From VRUE01 sp963716735 (GTDB taxonomy: Bacteria > Actinomycetota > Thermoleophilia > Solirubrobacterales > 70-9): a DNA stretch of 64,000 bases. Below, in pieces: positions 1-8,567 of this stretch; within the stretch, counting starts at the first letter, position 1, and each line of letters begins with the position of its first letter. The stretch lies in the NCBI GenBank assembly GCA_963716735.1, contig OY970321.1, forward strand, positions 124,001 through 188,000, read 5' to 3'. The position numbers and the translations under genes are program-made. The notes under the pieces are model-generated. The model saw nothing but the letters and a program-made list of their open reading frames with translations, was not told the DNA's origin and searched no databases.

Positions 1-596
1 ATGCTGCGTCGTCCGCGATGGTGAAGGCCGTGGATCGCGCTCTCGGACTTTCCGAGACGGCCGGCGATCTCGAGGGGGGAGAGCCCGATCAGGTGGCGCA
101 GCATGATCACCTCGCGCTGCTCGTCGGGCAACGAGCGGAGCGCGTCGGTCAAGGAGCGCCTGCACTCGTGACGCGATTCGTCGGTCTGTTGCTCGGCTCC
201 GCGCACCTCCTCGCAGGGAACCAGTCGATCGGCGCGCATGTGGTCGATTGCGGCATTGCGGGCAACCCGCAGGATCCATGCCGCGAACGGGACGTTGCGC
301 TCCTCGTAGCGGCCGATCGTTCGAAACAGCTTGGCGAACACCTGCTGGGTGATGTCCTCGGCGTCGTGCTCGTCGCGAACGATCTTCCTCACGTAGCTGA
401 AGACGTTGTCGGCGAAGCGGGCATACAGGTACCGGTGTCCCTCCATGTCCCCGGCCTTCGCCAGCCGGATGGCACGGCGAAGCTCGACCTCTTGCCCCTC
501 CGTCAGCTCGGCCTTCAGCCGGAAGCAGCCCGGCGACAATTCGCTTCGCCCCTCGTTACCGCTCGCGACCGCAGACTTCCATTCCCCTTTGCGCAT
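1..596 (-). CDS. ECF-type RNA polymerase sigma factor (3' end beyond window)
   Basis: The minus-strand frame from ATG at 596 runs off the left edge after 198 codons. Sigma region 2 is visible as DEHDAEDITQQVFAKLF followed by PFAAWILRVARNAAIDHMR, and region 4 as LPDEQREVIMLRHLIGLSPS with a helix-turn-helix reading EIAGRLGKSESAIHGLHHRG. This is the standard two-domain layout of ECF sigma-70 factors, which direct core polymerase to a small regulon. No anti-sigma gene is visible inside the window; one could lie to the left. It is divergent from the PAS-SARP gene at 860, with 263 bp between them. The family is clear; the regulon is unknown. Confidence 0.9.
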   Translation of the reverse strand, partial: MRKGEWKSAVASGNEGRSELSPGCFRLKAELTEGQEVELRRAIRLAKAGDMEGHRYLYARFADNVFSYVRKIVRDEHDAEDITQQVFAKLFRTIGRYEERNVPFAAWILRVARNAAIDHMRADRLVPCEEVRGAEQQTDESRHECRRSLTDALRSLPDEQREVIMLRHLIGLSPLEIAGRLGKSESAIHGLHHRGRRS

Positions 597-859
597 GCTT
601 CCCTGCCTTCCCTTGCCGGATGGAGTGGCCAGGCTAGGACGGGGCTGATTGACCTCGATTTGGCAGGACGTTTGATTGCGATTAGACCTATGACGCGTAG
701 CGGAAGTTGTGCGTGAAGTAGAGGTTTCTTTCAAAAGCGGAGGTTGCCGTCTCGGCCGTAAGCACATAGGTTCACGTATTCCCTCGGAGGTGGAAAGGAG
801 GTTGGGGAGCCGAGAGAGGGCCCCGCGCCCCCTTCCAGCTAGCATCTCGCCTGCAGACA

Positions 860-2098
860 ATGGGTCACCGAGAAAAAGCGAAAAACTTGTGCGAAGCCGA
901 TGGCTCGTTCTGGTCGCTGCGGCGACTGGCTGAGTCACCGCAGCTTTTCGAGCGTTTCGTCTACGGTCTTGCGCTCGCCGACCGCGACGACGGCCTGCTC
1001 TATATGAACAGGGTGGCCAGGGAGCTTCTCGTTCCGACCGAGCGCCGGGGAGACGAAGCCGGTTGGACCTGTTGCGATCTGATCTGCCGGCGGCTCGGCC
1101 CGATGCTCGAAGGCGGTTGCCTGGCGGAGCGTGCGCTGGATGTCGACGGGCTTCTTCCGGAGGTCCGGTTCGACGTCGACGGCTCCGGCACTCTGGGTGC
1201 CGCCTGGGTGACCGTCTCCAGGATCGACTCCGAGAGCACGCAGGTCCTCTTTCATCTGCGGCCCGGCAGCCGAGACGACCGGCGTCGCAAGAGTCACTCT
1301 CGAGTGTCGGGCCCCGCCCCCTCGGTCTCGCCCGAGCTGCGCATCTCGACCTTGGGAAGGTTCCAGGTCGAAGGAAAGCACGGCGTACTCGACGGCGAGT
1401 GGCTGGAGCAGCGGTCCGGGCAGTTGCTCAAATATTTGATCTGCGAGCGGCGGCGGATGGTGAGCACGGACATGATCGCCGAGGCGCTGTGGCCGCAGGT
1501 GGGTCCGAGCGAAGCCGGCAACAGGGCGCGCCACTACGTCCACGTCCTGCGTGAGAAGCTCGAGCCCGACCGGGCCAAGCGCTCACCTTCCCACTTCGTC
1601 GTGGCCCGCCGTGGCGGGTACTACCTCGACGCGAATCGTGTGAAGGTCGACTCGGACGAGTTCGAGCGCGAGGCCCGCGCCGGCCTCACGGCGTTCGTCC
1701 AGGGTCTCGCCGAGCCCGCCGCCGGCCATCTCGATAATGCGTTGCGCCTCTATCGCGACCCTTTCCTTGCGGAGACCCCCTACGAGGAGTGGGCACTCGA
1801 GGAGCGGGAGCGGCTGCACGAGCTCGCCGGACGGGCGCTCAGGGCTCAGGTTCGCATCCGCACCGAGCTGGGTCACCTCGACGCCGCGGTCGAGCACGCG
1901 CGGCGCCTCGCCGAGATGGAGCCGTTCGACATGGACGCACAGCGGATCGTGCTCGAGCTCTGCATGCGGCGCGGCCGTCGCAGTGAGGCCCTGCGTCGCT
2001 ACTCGGTCCTGCGCAAGAGGATGCTGCATTCATTCGGGCAGGAGCCCGACTTCGACCTCGCCGAGCTGGAAGGCCAATTCAGGACCCCTCTCGGGTAG
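860..2098 (+). CDS. PAS-like/SARP (winged-helix plus BTAD) transcriptional regulator
   Basis: A 412-residue protein with three parts. Residues about 25-130 look like a PAS sensor (ALADRDDGLLYMNRVARELL). Residues about 160-245 are an OmpR-type winged helix (LRISTLGRFQVEG, then LLKYLICERRRMVSTDMIAE and ALWP). Residues about 255-400 are an alpha-helical BTAD domain (FLAETPYEEWALEERERLHE, then AVEHARRLAEMEPFDMDAQR). SARP regulators usually activate neighbouring biosynthetic or stress genes; the PAS extension suggests direct signal sensing and is less common. It lies divergent to the ECF sigma gene and upstream of the glycosyltransferase/sulfotransferase pair, which it may control (inference). Confidence 0.85.
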   Translation: MGHREKAKNLCEADGSFWSLRRLAESPQLFERFVYGLALADRDDGLLYMNRVARELLVPTERRGDEAGWTCCDLICRRLGPMLEGGCLAERALDVDGLLPEVRFDVDGSGTLGAAWVTVSRIDSESTQVLFHLRPGSRDDRRRKSHSRVSGPAPSVSPELRISTLGRFQVEGKHGVLDGEWLEQRSGQLLKYLICERRRMVSTDMIAEALWPQVGPSEAGNRARHYVHVLREKLEPDRAKRSPSHFVVARRGGYYLDANRVKVDSDEFEREARAGLTAFVQGLAEPAAGHLDNALRLYRDPFLAETPYEEWALEERERLHELAGRALRAQVRIRTELGHLDAAVEHARRLAEMEPFDMDAQRIVLELCMRRGRRSEALRRYSVLRKRMLHSFGQEPDFDLAELEGQFRTPLG

Positions 2099-2200
2099 GC
2101 GGCGGCCCCAGGGCAGAGGCGTCGTCGCGAGAAATCAAGGTGGTCTGCCGTTGTTCCGACTAGACGCTCTCTCCTTGTCAAGCAACTGGTCGGATCAGCT

Positions 2201-3208
2201 ATGAAATTACAGATCTCATGCGTTAGCGAGAGCACTCCTTCGTGGTTTGATCGGGTCCAGAGCCTCGTCTTCTCGATCCGCAGACTCGACGGCAGCTTGG
2301 GCAATGCTGCGATACACGTCGATTTCATCGGCGATGTGCCCGCCTCATTCGAGCGCTCGCTACGCGAGCAGGGCGTCGCGGTGAACGTGGTCGACCCGAT
2401 CTCCGGAGCAGCGGGCCCGGCCAACAAGCTTCGGATGTTCGAACTGGACGAGAGCGCAGACTGCGACCTGCTCGTCGCCCTGGACTGCGACGTCGTGGTG
2501 GTTGACGACTTCACCGATCGACTGTCGACGGACAGCATCGGGATGAAGCCGGCGGACTATCACCGTTTCAGACGCAGGGATTGGCTGCGACTGTACGAGA
2601 TGGACGGTCGGACCACTCCCGCATCCTCTTACACCGCTACCTCCAGCGGCGATCACATGCCGCCCTACTTCAACAGCGGTGTCATCACCGTGCCCAGACA
2701 TCTCTGTCGACCACTGTGCGATCTCTGGTGCGAGAGCTATCGAAAACTGACCGAATGGCTGCATGACGACCCGCACCTCATTCCCAAGCATCTGCACTAT
2801 TTCAACGACCAACTCGCTCTCGCCCTCGCGGTTTCCGAGCTCCCTCATATAGCGCTTCCCGTGGGAATGAATTTTCCAACCCATGCTCCTGTCCATCCGT
2901 CAGCCATTGCGGAGGGTGAACGTCCAAGCATCCTGCACTACCACGGGGAAATCGACGACAGGGGGTTTCTGTTGCGCCCGGTAAGCGAGGCGGCGGTTGC
3001 CTCGGCCGATGCGTTCAACAGGTTCCGCGCGACGCAGCTCTCGCTGCCCTACGATGGACTTCGATCCCGAAACGGTTTGGAGCGGCTCCGCGCCTCGATG
3101 CACGAGCCACGCAGGATGCTCGCCCGGCGGCACCGGGTGCGAACCTGGATCCGGGATGCAGGCATGCGTCACGGCGGTGGGCCGGCAGGAGGCGAGCTTT
3201 CGGCATGA
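2201..3208 (+). CDS. GT-A fold glycosyltransferase-like protein
   Basis: A 335-residue soluble protein. The segment LLVALDCDVVVVDDF near residue 90 resembles the acidic DxD-type motif of GT-A nucleotide-sugar transferases, and MPPYFNSGVITVPRHL near residue 155 is typical of glycogenin/GT8-like proteins, where a polar residue follows the acceptor strand. HYFNDQLALALAV near residue 205 fits the same fold. There is no signal peptide or membrane segment. Its stop overlaps the start of the sulfotransferase (ATGA at 3205-3208), so the two are very likely co-translated and may modify the same glycan. The donor sugar cannot be read from sequence. Confidence 0.6.
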   Translation: MKLQISCVSESTPSWFDRVQSLVFSIRRLDGSLGNAAIHVDFIGDVPASFERSLREQGVAVNVVDPISGAAGPANKLRMFELDESADCDLLVALDCDVVVVDDFTDRLSTDSIGMKPADYHRFRRRDWLRLYEMDGRTTPASSYTATSSGDHMPPYFNSGVITVPRHLCRPLCDLWCESYRKLTEWLHDDPHLIPKHLHYFNDQLALALAVSELPHIALPVGMNFPTHAPVHPSAIAEGERPSILHYHGEIDDRGFLLRPVSEAAVASADAFNRFRATQLSLPYDGLRSRNGLERLRASMHEPRRMLARRHRVRTWIRDAGMRHGGGPAGGELSA

Positions 3209-4131
3209 GCGACCCGGCGGCGAGGACCGCGGTACGGGCGCCCCTGGACACTGCCCTGCCAAACCTGATCGTCATTGGTGCCGCCAAGAGCGGCACCACC
3301 AGCCTCCACAGCTATCTGGACGCTCATCCCGAAATTTCGATGGCGACCCCGCAGGGGGTCGGGGACTCTCGCGACAACGACGCCGACGGCAAGGAGATGC
3401 GCTTCTTCTGGCGCGATGACTGGCTCGATCAGATGGAGTGGTACCAGTCACACTTCGCGACGATGGACACCGCTGTGCGCGGTGAGGTGACCCCCGCTTA
3501 TTCGGCCTATCCCTTTCACGCCGAGGTTGCCGGCCGGATTCATTCGGTTGCTCCCGAGGCATCGATCGTCTATGTCGTTCGCGATCCGATTGATCGTATT
3601 GTTGCCCATTTCGTCCAGAGGCAGGCGGATGGGGATCGACGTTCCTTTGACGACTACATGCGGGGGTGCGATGCGCCGGACAATCCTATTGTCTGTCCCA
3701 GCAAGTACGCGATGCAACTGGAGCTGTATCTACGTGTCTTTGACCCATCCCAGATACTCGTTCTCGATCAGCATGAGCTCAAGCACGGACGTCGCGCAGC
3801 ATTGCGCCGGGTCTTCTCGTTTCTCCAGGTGGACCCCGCCTTTTGGAGCCCGGCCTTCGAAAACGAACGCAACACCCGTGCCGACAAGTATGCCCTGACC
3901 CCGCTGGGCAGCAGTGTCTTCCACCGTCTCCTCGACCCCGCCGGCCGGCGCCTTGCGCCCCGCTGGTGGTCTGGGAGGCGATCTGGTGTTCGCAGGATGC
4001 TCTCTACGAAAATCACCGACAGGCCGGAAGTCGACGCGGGGCTGCGCGAGAGACTGACGGCGATGCTGCAACCCGAAGTTGATCGCCTGCGGAGCCTGAC
4101 CGGCGAGCGATTCGAGAGCTGGTCGTTGTGA
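3205..4131 (+). CDS. PAPS-dependent sulfotransferase family protein
   Basis: A 308-residue protein with the 5'-phosphosulfate loop IGAAKSGTTSLHSYLDAHP at residues 24-42, typical of carbohydrate sulfotransferases (NodH/heparan type), and a 3'-phosphate segment VVRDPIDRIVAHF near residue 127. In most relatives that segment reads RDPxxRxxSxY; here the serine position is alanine, so PAPS binding may be altered. It would transfer sulfate from PAPS to a hydroxyl group on a sugar or lipid. It overlaps the preceding glycosyltransferase-like gene by 4 bp, which suggests a shared glycan product. It converges on the minus-strand ccr block 21 bp downstream. Confidence 0.8.
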   Translation: MSDPAARTAVRAPLDTALPNLIVIGAAKSGTTSLHSYLDAHPEISMATPQGVGDSRDNDADGKEMRFFWRDDWLDQMEWYQSHFATMDTAVRGEVTPAYSAYPFHAEVAGRIHSVAPEASIVYVVRDPIDRIVAHFVQRQADGDRRSFDDYMRGCDAPDNPIVCPSKYAMQLELYLRVFDPSQILVLDQHELKHGRRAALRRVFSFLQVDPAFWSPAFENERNTRADKYALTPLGSSVFHRLLDPAGRRLAPRWWSGRRSGVRRMLSTKITDRPEVDAGLRERLTAMLQPEVDRLRSLTGERFESWSL

Positions 4132-4152
4132 AAGGGGACGTCTTCGGCGGCG

Positions 4153-4446
4153 CTACTCGGCCGCGACGAGCGTGTGCCAGGCGGGCAGGATCGGTAGGTC
4201 GTAGAGGTCGATGACGCTGGTCCGGGCGGCCTCTATCTCCTCCGAGTACCAGTAGCGCTCGAAGTCCGAGCGGTTCTCCCAGAGCGAGGACTGTTGGAAG
4301 GCCAGCGGGTCGTCGATCGAGCGGGTCAGCGACCAGCTCTTGGCCCCGAAGGCGGGCATCCGTGCCGCCGCCGGTTCCCAGAGGTCGAGCCAGCGGTCGG
4401 CCCGGAAAGGGGCGATGTGCCAGTCGAGCGTGCAGACCTCAGCCAT
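4153..4446 (-). CDS. Small dimeric alpha/beta-barrel (ABM-like) protein
   Basis: A 97-residue protein starting at ATG 4446, 2 bp after the ccr stop, so it is the last gene of the ccr transcript. The pattern of beta strand, long helix, then WSLTRSIDDPLAFQQSSLWE and DFERYWYSEEIEAAR resembles the dimeric alpha/beta barrel superfamily (antibiotic-biosynthesis monooxygenase/EthD-like). No cofactor-binding residues can be assigned. The tight linkage suggests a helper in the same acyl-CoA pathway, but no function is known. Confidence 0.7.
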   Translation of the reverse strand: MAEVCTLDWHIAPFRADRWLDLWEPAAARMPAFGAKSWSLTRSIDDPLAFQQSSLWENRSDFERYWYSEEIEAARTSVIDLYDLPILPAWHTLVAAE

Positions 4447-4448
4447 AT

Positions 4449-5711
4449 CTAAGCTCCCACCTCGGCCCGGATCGCGCCGGCGCCGTCTTCGTTCTTGCCC
4501 TCGTCCTCGGACTCGGCCCCGACCAGGATCGAGATCTTGCCGAGGTGCTTGTTTTCGTGCAGCAGCTGGTGCGCCTCGGGGACGCCCTCGAAGCCCATCG
4601 TCTTCCAGAGGACGGGCCGGACCTTGCCCTCGGCCATCAGCTGGTTGGCGCGCATGCACTCGTATGCGTTGGCGAAGTGGGAGCCGATGATCTGCTTCTG
4701 GCGCATCCACAGGTAGCGCACGTCGAAGTCGAGCTGGAAGCCCGAGGTGGCGCCGCAGATGACGACTTTGCCGAACGGCTTGACGACGAAGACCGAGGTC
4801 GGGAAGGTCGCCTGGCCGACGTGCTCGAAGACGATGTCTGGCGCGTCGCCGAGGATCTCTTTGACCCGCTTGGCGAAGCCGCGGGATGCCTTGAAGCGCT
4901 CCTTGTCGGCTGCCTTGTCGGCGAGATTCTCCGGAGTGCGCATCATCTCGCCGAACTCGGCCCGGTTGATGTAGTCGACGGCGCCGAGCTGCTTGACCAG
5001 CTCGCCCTTGTCGTCGGAGGAGACGACGCCGACCGCGTTGGCGCCGGCGGCGGCGCAGAGCTGGGTGGCGAAGACGCCGAGACCGCCGGCGGCGCCCCAG
5101 ATCAACACGTTGTGGCCGGGCTGCAGCTTGCACTGGTCGATCAGCATCCGGTAGGCGGTGAAGTAGGTGAGCCCGTAGGAAGAGGCCTCGACCCAGGAGA
5201 GGTTCTGAGGGCGGGGGAGGAGCTGCTGCGCCTGCACTTTGGTGAACTGGGCGAAGGAGCCCCAGGTCGTCTCGTAGCCCCAGATCTTCTGGCTCGGCGC
5301 GGCGAGCGGGTCGAGTCCGTGCACCTCGACGTCCTCATAGGAGGCCTGGTTGCAGTGGACGACGACCTCGTCGCCGACCTTCCAGCGGGTGACCCCCTCG
5401 CCGACCTTCCAGACGATGCCGGAGGCGTCGGAGCCACCGATGTGGTGGCCGTACTCGGGGTGGTCGCCGTAGCCGAAGATCGAGACCGGCTTACCGAGCG
5501 CCGCCCAGACGTTGTTGAAGTTCACTCCCGCGGCCATCACCCGCACGATCACCTCGAAGGCACCCGGCTCGGGTACCTCGATCTGCTCGAGCTGGAAGGC
5601 GTCGGTGGGCTCGCCCTCGCGCTCCTGGCGGATCACCCAAGCGGCCATCGTCTCCGGAAGCGTTCCGGGCTCTACGTCCAATTTCGCGACTGCGCTGCTG
5701 TCGACGGCCAA
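4449..5711 (-). CDS. ccr: Crotonyl-CoA carboxylase/reductase
   Basis: A 420-residue member of the medium-chain dehydrogenase superfamily. Ccr catalyses NADPH-dependent reductive carboxylation of crotonyl-CoA to ethylmalonyl-CoA, the key step of the ethylmalonyl-CoA pathway for C2 assimilation and a source of extender units. Family hallmarks seen here are AAGVNFNNVWAALGKPVS, GYGDHPEYGHHIGGSDASG, HCNQASYEDVEVHGLDP, IWGYETTWGSFAQFTKVQA (the Phe/Tyr-Glu-Thr region linked to CO2 binding) and the nucleotide loop IWGAAGGLGVFATQL. It is slightly shorter than typical Ccr (about 430-450). It is followed by the 97-residue barrel protein and preceded 39 bp upstream by rmuC. The acyl-CoA carboxylases elsewhere in the window fit the same metabolism. 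Confidence 0.93.
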   Translation of the reverse strand: MAVDSSAVAKLDVEPGTLPETMAAWVIRQEREGEPTDAFQLEQIEVPEPGAFEVIVRVMAAGVNFNNVWAALGKPVSIFGYGDHPEYGHHIGGSDASGIVWKVGEGVTRWKVGDEVVVHCNQASYEDVEVHGLDPLAAPSQKIWGYETTWGSFAQFTKVQAQQLLPRPQNLSWVEASSYGLTYFTAYRMLIDQCKLQPGHNVLIWGAAGGLGVFATQLCAAAGANAVGVVSSDDKGELVKQLGAVDYINRAEFGEMMRTPENLADKAADKERFKASRGFAKRVKEILGDAPDIVFEHVGQATFPTSVFVVKPFGKVVICGATSGFQLDFDVRYLWMRQKQIIGSHFANAYECMRANQLMAEGKVRPVLWKTMGFEGVPEAHQLLHENKHLGKISILVGAESEDEGKNEDGAGAIRAEVGA

Positions 5712-5750
5712 AACCAGGTCCTCCGTAGCTCGTTTGCGGGCCCGGCAATC

Positions 5751-6926
5751 CTAGTCAAGCGCGGGGGTCTCGGCGTCTTCCAGCTCGGGCGCCGTGATTG
5801 CCCTGACGGTGATCTCGATCGGTTCGGGCGGCTTGATCTCTTTGCCGGGCGCGATACCGAGGTCCTCGACCTTGCGCAGCTGCGGCAGCAGCCGGCGCTC
5901 CATCGAGCCGACGGCGGAGTCGTACGCGCCGGCGGCCGAGGTCAGGCCCCTGCCGACCTTGTCCAGGTCAGTGAGGAACTTGGAGAAGCGCCCGTGCAGC
6001 GTTGCCGCCGCCTCGGCGATCTCGGCCGCCTCGGCGACCATCCGCTCCTGACGCCAGCCGAGCTCCATGGTGCGCAGCAGGCCGATCAGCGAGGTCGGGC
6101 TGACGACCAGCACGTTGCGCTCCAGTGCGTAGTCGAAGAGCGTCGGGTCGGCGGCGAAAGCTGCGTGCATCGCCGGCTCGTTGGGGATGAAGCAGATCAC
6201 CAGGTCGGGCATCTCTCCCGCCTTGAACTGGCCCTGGTAGTCCTTGGAGCTGAGGGCGCGGATGTGCTCGCGCGCCTGCCGGGCGTGACGGTCGAGCTGC
6301 ACGAGGCGCTCCGCTTCGACCTCCGCCTCCTGGGCGTCGAGGAAAGCATCGAGCGGGACCTTCGAGTCGGCGACGAAGCTGCGCCCCTCCGGCAGCAGGA
6401 AGCGGGCATCGGGTCGCAGCCGGCCCTCGTCGGTATGGATCGTCTCCTGCAGCTCGAAATCGACGTGTTCGGTCATGCCGGCGATCTCGACGCAGCGCCG
6501 CAGCTGCAGCTCGCCCCACTGGCCGCGCGTCTGCGGCTGGCGCAGCGCCTTCTTCAGGCCCGCGGTCTCGGAGTTGAGGTTGCCGACCGTCTGGCCCATC
6601 TGCTCGAGCAGGGTGCGGGTCTGCAGGTCGGTCTCGCCGCGCCGCTGCACCTCCTTCTCGATCTTCTCCTGGCCCTTGGCGATCCGCTCCGCCAGCGCTT
6701 TGATCTCGGCCTGGCGCTTGTCGAGGGTCGCCTCGGCCGCCTGTGCGTCGACCTTGCGTGACTCCTCGTTCATCCGCTGCAGATCGGCGACCGCCTTCGA
6801 CGTCGCCTCCTGGATCGCGGGGCCGAGGTCAGGCGCCAGGGGCACCTCCTCGCGGGTCCGCGAGAGCAGCGTGTAGAGCAGCCCCGCGGCAAGCAGGACG
6901 ACGGCGATTGAGAGTGCGACAGTCAC
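5751..6926 (-). CDS. rmuC: DNA recombination protein RmuC
   Basis: A 391-residue protein with an N-terminal membrane anchor (residues 2-22), a charged coiled coil (about 30-150) and a RmuC nuclease-like domain beginning around RGQWGELQLRRCVEIAGM, with VADSKVPLDAFLDA and the SPTSLIGLLRTMELGWRQER segment. RmuC proteins limit inversions at short inverted repeats in E. coli and are predicted endonucleases of the PD-(D/E)XK superfamily. That is notable because this window is rich in long inverted repeats, but no direct link is shown. It probably starts the rmuC-ccr transcript. Confidence 0.92.
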   Translation of the reverse strand: MTVALSIAVVLLAAGLLYTLLSRTREEVPLAPDLGPAIQEATSKAVADLQRMNEESRKVDAQAAEATLDKRQAEIKALAERIAKGQEKIEKEVQRRGETDLQTRTLLEQMGQTVGNLNSETAGLKKALRQPQTRGQWGELQLRRCVEIAGMTEHVDFELQETIHTDEGRLRPDARFLLPEGRSFVADSKVPLDAFLDAQEAEVEAERLVQLDRHARQAREHIRALSSKDYQGQFKAGEMPDLVICFIPNEPAMHAAFAADPTLFDYALERNVLVVSPTSLIGLLRTMELGWRQERMVAEAAEIAEAAATLHGRFSKFLTDLDKVGRGLTSAAGAYDSAVGSMERRLLPQLRKVEDLGIAPGKEIKPPEPIEITVRAITAPELEDAETPALD

Positions 6927-6972
6927 CTAACCGATGGTGACGCTCGGGTCAGACGGCGAATCGTCCCCGTTT

Positions 6973-7491
6973 TTACGGAAGGAGCAGGTCGTTCTCTGAG
7001 GACGTACGGCGGGGACCGACGACGAGCTTTGCCGGTTTGGCGTCGGGGATGCCGGGGGCGCTGACGCGGTAGACGCCGGTGGGGAGGATCGCCTGCAGGG
7101 TGACGTTGGAACCGGCGTAGAGCGGTTGCGAGCTGAGGTCTTTGTCGCCGCCGCGCACCTGCAAATGGGAATCGACGCCGGTCAGGTTGGCGGCGACGAG
7201 GACGACGTTGAGTGGGGCGTTGGAGCGAACGACCGGTTGTTCGGCATGTTGATTCTGGGGGATTTGCTGAGTCGGTTCGGGGCCGACCGCGATCCGCGAC
7301 GGCTGCACGGTGATCTCCCCGTCGCTGACCGCGACGCTGATCCGGGTCGGCGGCTGTGGGCGCGGATCGTTGGGGTGTTGCTCGGCACCGCAGCCGGCGC
7401 CGAGCAGCGCCACGGCAGCGAGCGAGCAGGCCAAAGCAGCCACGGCCGCCCGCGGCGCCGCGAAAAGTCGCCTGCCTCGCCACCAACCCAT
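6973..7491 (-). CDS. Secreted lipoprotein of unknown function
   Basis: A 172-residue protein with a basic N-terminus, a hydrophobic segment and a lipobox LLGAGC at about residues 29-34, so it should be lipid-anchored outside the membrane. The mature part carries a beta-rich domain (ISVAVSDGEITVQPSRIAV, later VTLQAILPTGVYRVSAPGI) that looks like a small cupredoxin/Ig-type fold without copper ligands. It lies between ygfZ and rmuC on the same strand with short gaps. No specific family was recognised. Confidence 0.7.
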   Translation of the reverse strand: MGWWRGRRLFAAPRAAVAALACSLAAVALLGAGCGAEQHPNDPRPQPPTRISVAVSDGEITVQPSRIAVGPEPTQQIPQNQHAEQPVVRSNAPLNVVLVAANLTGVDSHLQVRGGDKDLSSQPLYAGSNVTLQAILPTGVYRVSAPGIPDAKPAKLVVGPRRTSSENDLLLP

Positions 7492-7501
7492 CGAGCGGAA
7501 T

Positions 7502-8455
7502 CTAGCCGAACGGCAGGTCGACTACGCGAGCCGTAACGCCATCTTCACCTACGGCCAGCTCGGCGCCCGGCTCGGCCTCGCGGCGGACGATCGCCAGGGC
7601 GATCGGGCCGTGGGCGGGGGAGATGCAGGAACCGCCCACCGTGCCGACCTCCTTCTCGCCCAACCGCAGGCTCGCGCCGGGTGCAACCGGGGCGCTCAGC
7701 TCGAGGCCGCGCAGCCGGCGGTTGGGGCGGCCCTTGTAGTGGAGGCGTGCGACCGGCTCTTGGCCGATGTAGCAGCCCTTGGTGAAGCTGACCGCGCGCT
7801 CGACGATGCCGGCCTCGGCGGGCATCGTCTCGGCGCTCATCTCGGCGCCGAAGCGGGGTGTGCCGGCCTCGATCCGCGCGATCTCGGCGGCCTCGGGGCC
7901 GACCTCGACCGCGCCGGAGCCGACCAGGGCATCGCGCAGGGCCGCCACATCCGCCCGCTTGGCGATCAGGTCGATGCCGCTGGAGGTTCCCGCGGCGAGG
8001 CACTCGACTCCGTTGATCTTCACCGCTTCGTTGGCGTGTTCCGGCAGCGCCGCCGTAGCGGCGATCTCGACGCTGCGCGGACCGACCAGGGAGAGGATCG
8101 CCCGCTCGGCCGTCAGGTCGGTCATTGCCACGTCGCGGCCGATCTTGTACATCTCGAGATGGCGCCGCACCGCCTCCAGCGCTTCGGACTCGGTGTCGAT
8201 CCAGATCTCCTCCGATGAGATGCGAAGGACACGCATGTCGGCCTGCATGTGACCCTTGCGGTCGAGCAGGGCGGCGTACTGGCCCTCGCCGGGGGAGAGC
8301 GCCTCGACGTCGTTGGTCAACTGACCCTGCAGGTACTCGGCCGACTCGCTGCCGCTGACGATCAGCTTGCCGCGTGAGGAGCGGTCAAGCAGCCCGCACT
8401 CTTCGCGCAGCTGCCGGTACTGGGCGTCCAGCTCGACTTCGATCTCAGCGCTCAC
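7502..8455 (-). CDS. ygfZ: YgfZ/GcvT-like folate-binding protein
   Basis: A 317-residue protein using GTG 8455 (VSAEIEVELDAQYRQLREEC); an upstream TTG at 8482 is possible but would push the gene into the regulatory region of the metal operon. The family signature KGCYIGQEPVARLHYKG is present at about residue 235, and the N-terminal part reads LLDRSSRGKLIVSGSESAEY as in aminomethyltransferase-like folds. YgfZ/IBA57 proteins use tetrahydrofolate to support maintenance of certain Fe-S enzymes such as MiaB. That fits a genome with radical-SAM FbiC. It is divergent from the multicopper oxidase gene. Confidence 0.88.
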   Translation of the reverse strand: MSAEIEVELDAQYRQLREECGLLDRSSRGKLIVSGSESAEYLQGQLTNDVEALSPGEGQYAALLDRKGHMQADMRVLRISSEEIWIDTESEALEAVRRHLEMYKIGRDVAMTDLTAERAILSLVGPRSVEIAATAALPEHANEAVKINGVECLAAGTSSGIDLIAKRADVAALRDALVGSGAVEVGPEAAEIARIEAGTPRFGAEMSAETMPAEAGIVERAVSFTKGCYIGQEPVARLHYKGRPNRRLRGLELSAPVAPGASLRLGEKEVGTVGGSCISPAHGPIALAIVRREAEPGAELAVGEDGVTARVVDLPFG

Positions 8456-8490
8456 TGAGCCGAGTTTACGAGTCGTCGGCAACGGCCTGA

Positions 8491-8521
8491 TTTAGATGAG
8501 GCGAAAACATCTTTTAGATGT
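8491..8521. promoter_or_regulatory. Candidate DtxR/MntR-type operator upstream of metal operon
   Basis: The palindrome ACATCTTTTAGATGT (8507-8521, 6-bp arms, 3-bp centre) overlaps a direct repeat of TTTAGATG at 8491-8498 and 8513-8520, spaced 22 bp. It sits in the 112-bp gap between the divergent ygfZ (GTG 8455) and multicopper oxidase (GTG 8568) starts. The operon encodes its own DtxR-family regulator (10942-11412), so an autoregulatory metal box here is plausible. The sequence differs from the classical DtxR/IdeR box, so the assignment is inference. Confidence 0.45.
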
Positions 8522-8567
8522 GTCAAAATCTCGCTATCGATCGCATCGCGAACAACCACTCGCCGTC

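Noticed and set aside
4362..6761. A very long open frame (about 800 codons) on the plus strand opposite ccr and rmuC
   Set aside because: It is the mirror of two well-recognised minus-strand genes in GC-rich DNA. Its translation is Leu/Gly/Arg-rich with no domain.
8496..8567. ATG 8496 as the start of the multicopper oxidase
   Set aside because: It would place the candidate operator in the coding sequence and bury the twin-arginine signal 26 residues in; GTG 8568 gives a normal Tat N-terminus.
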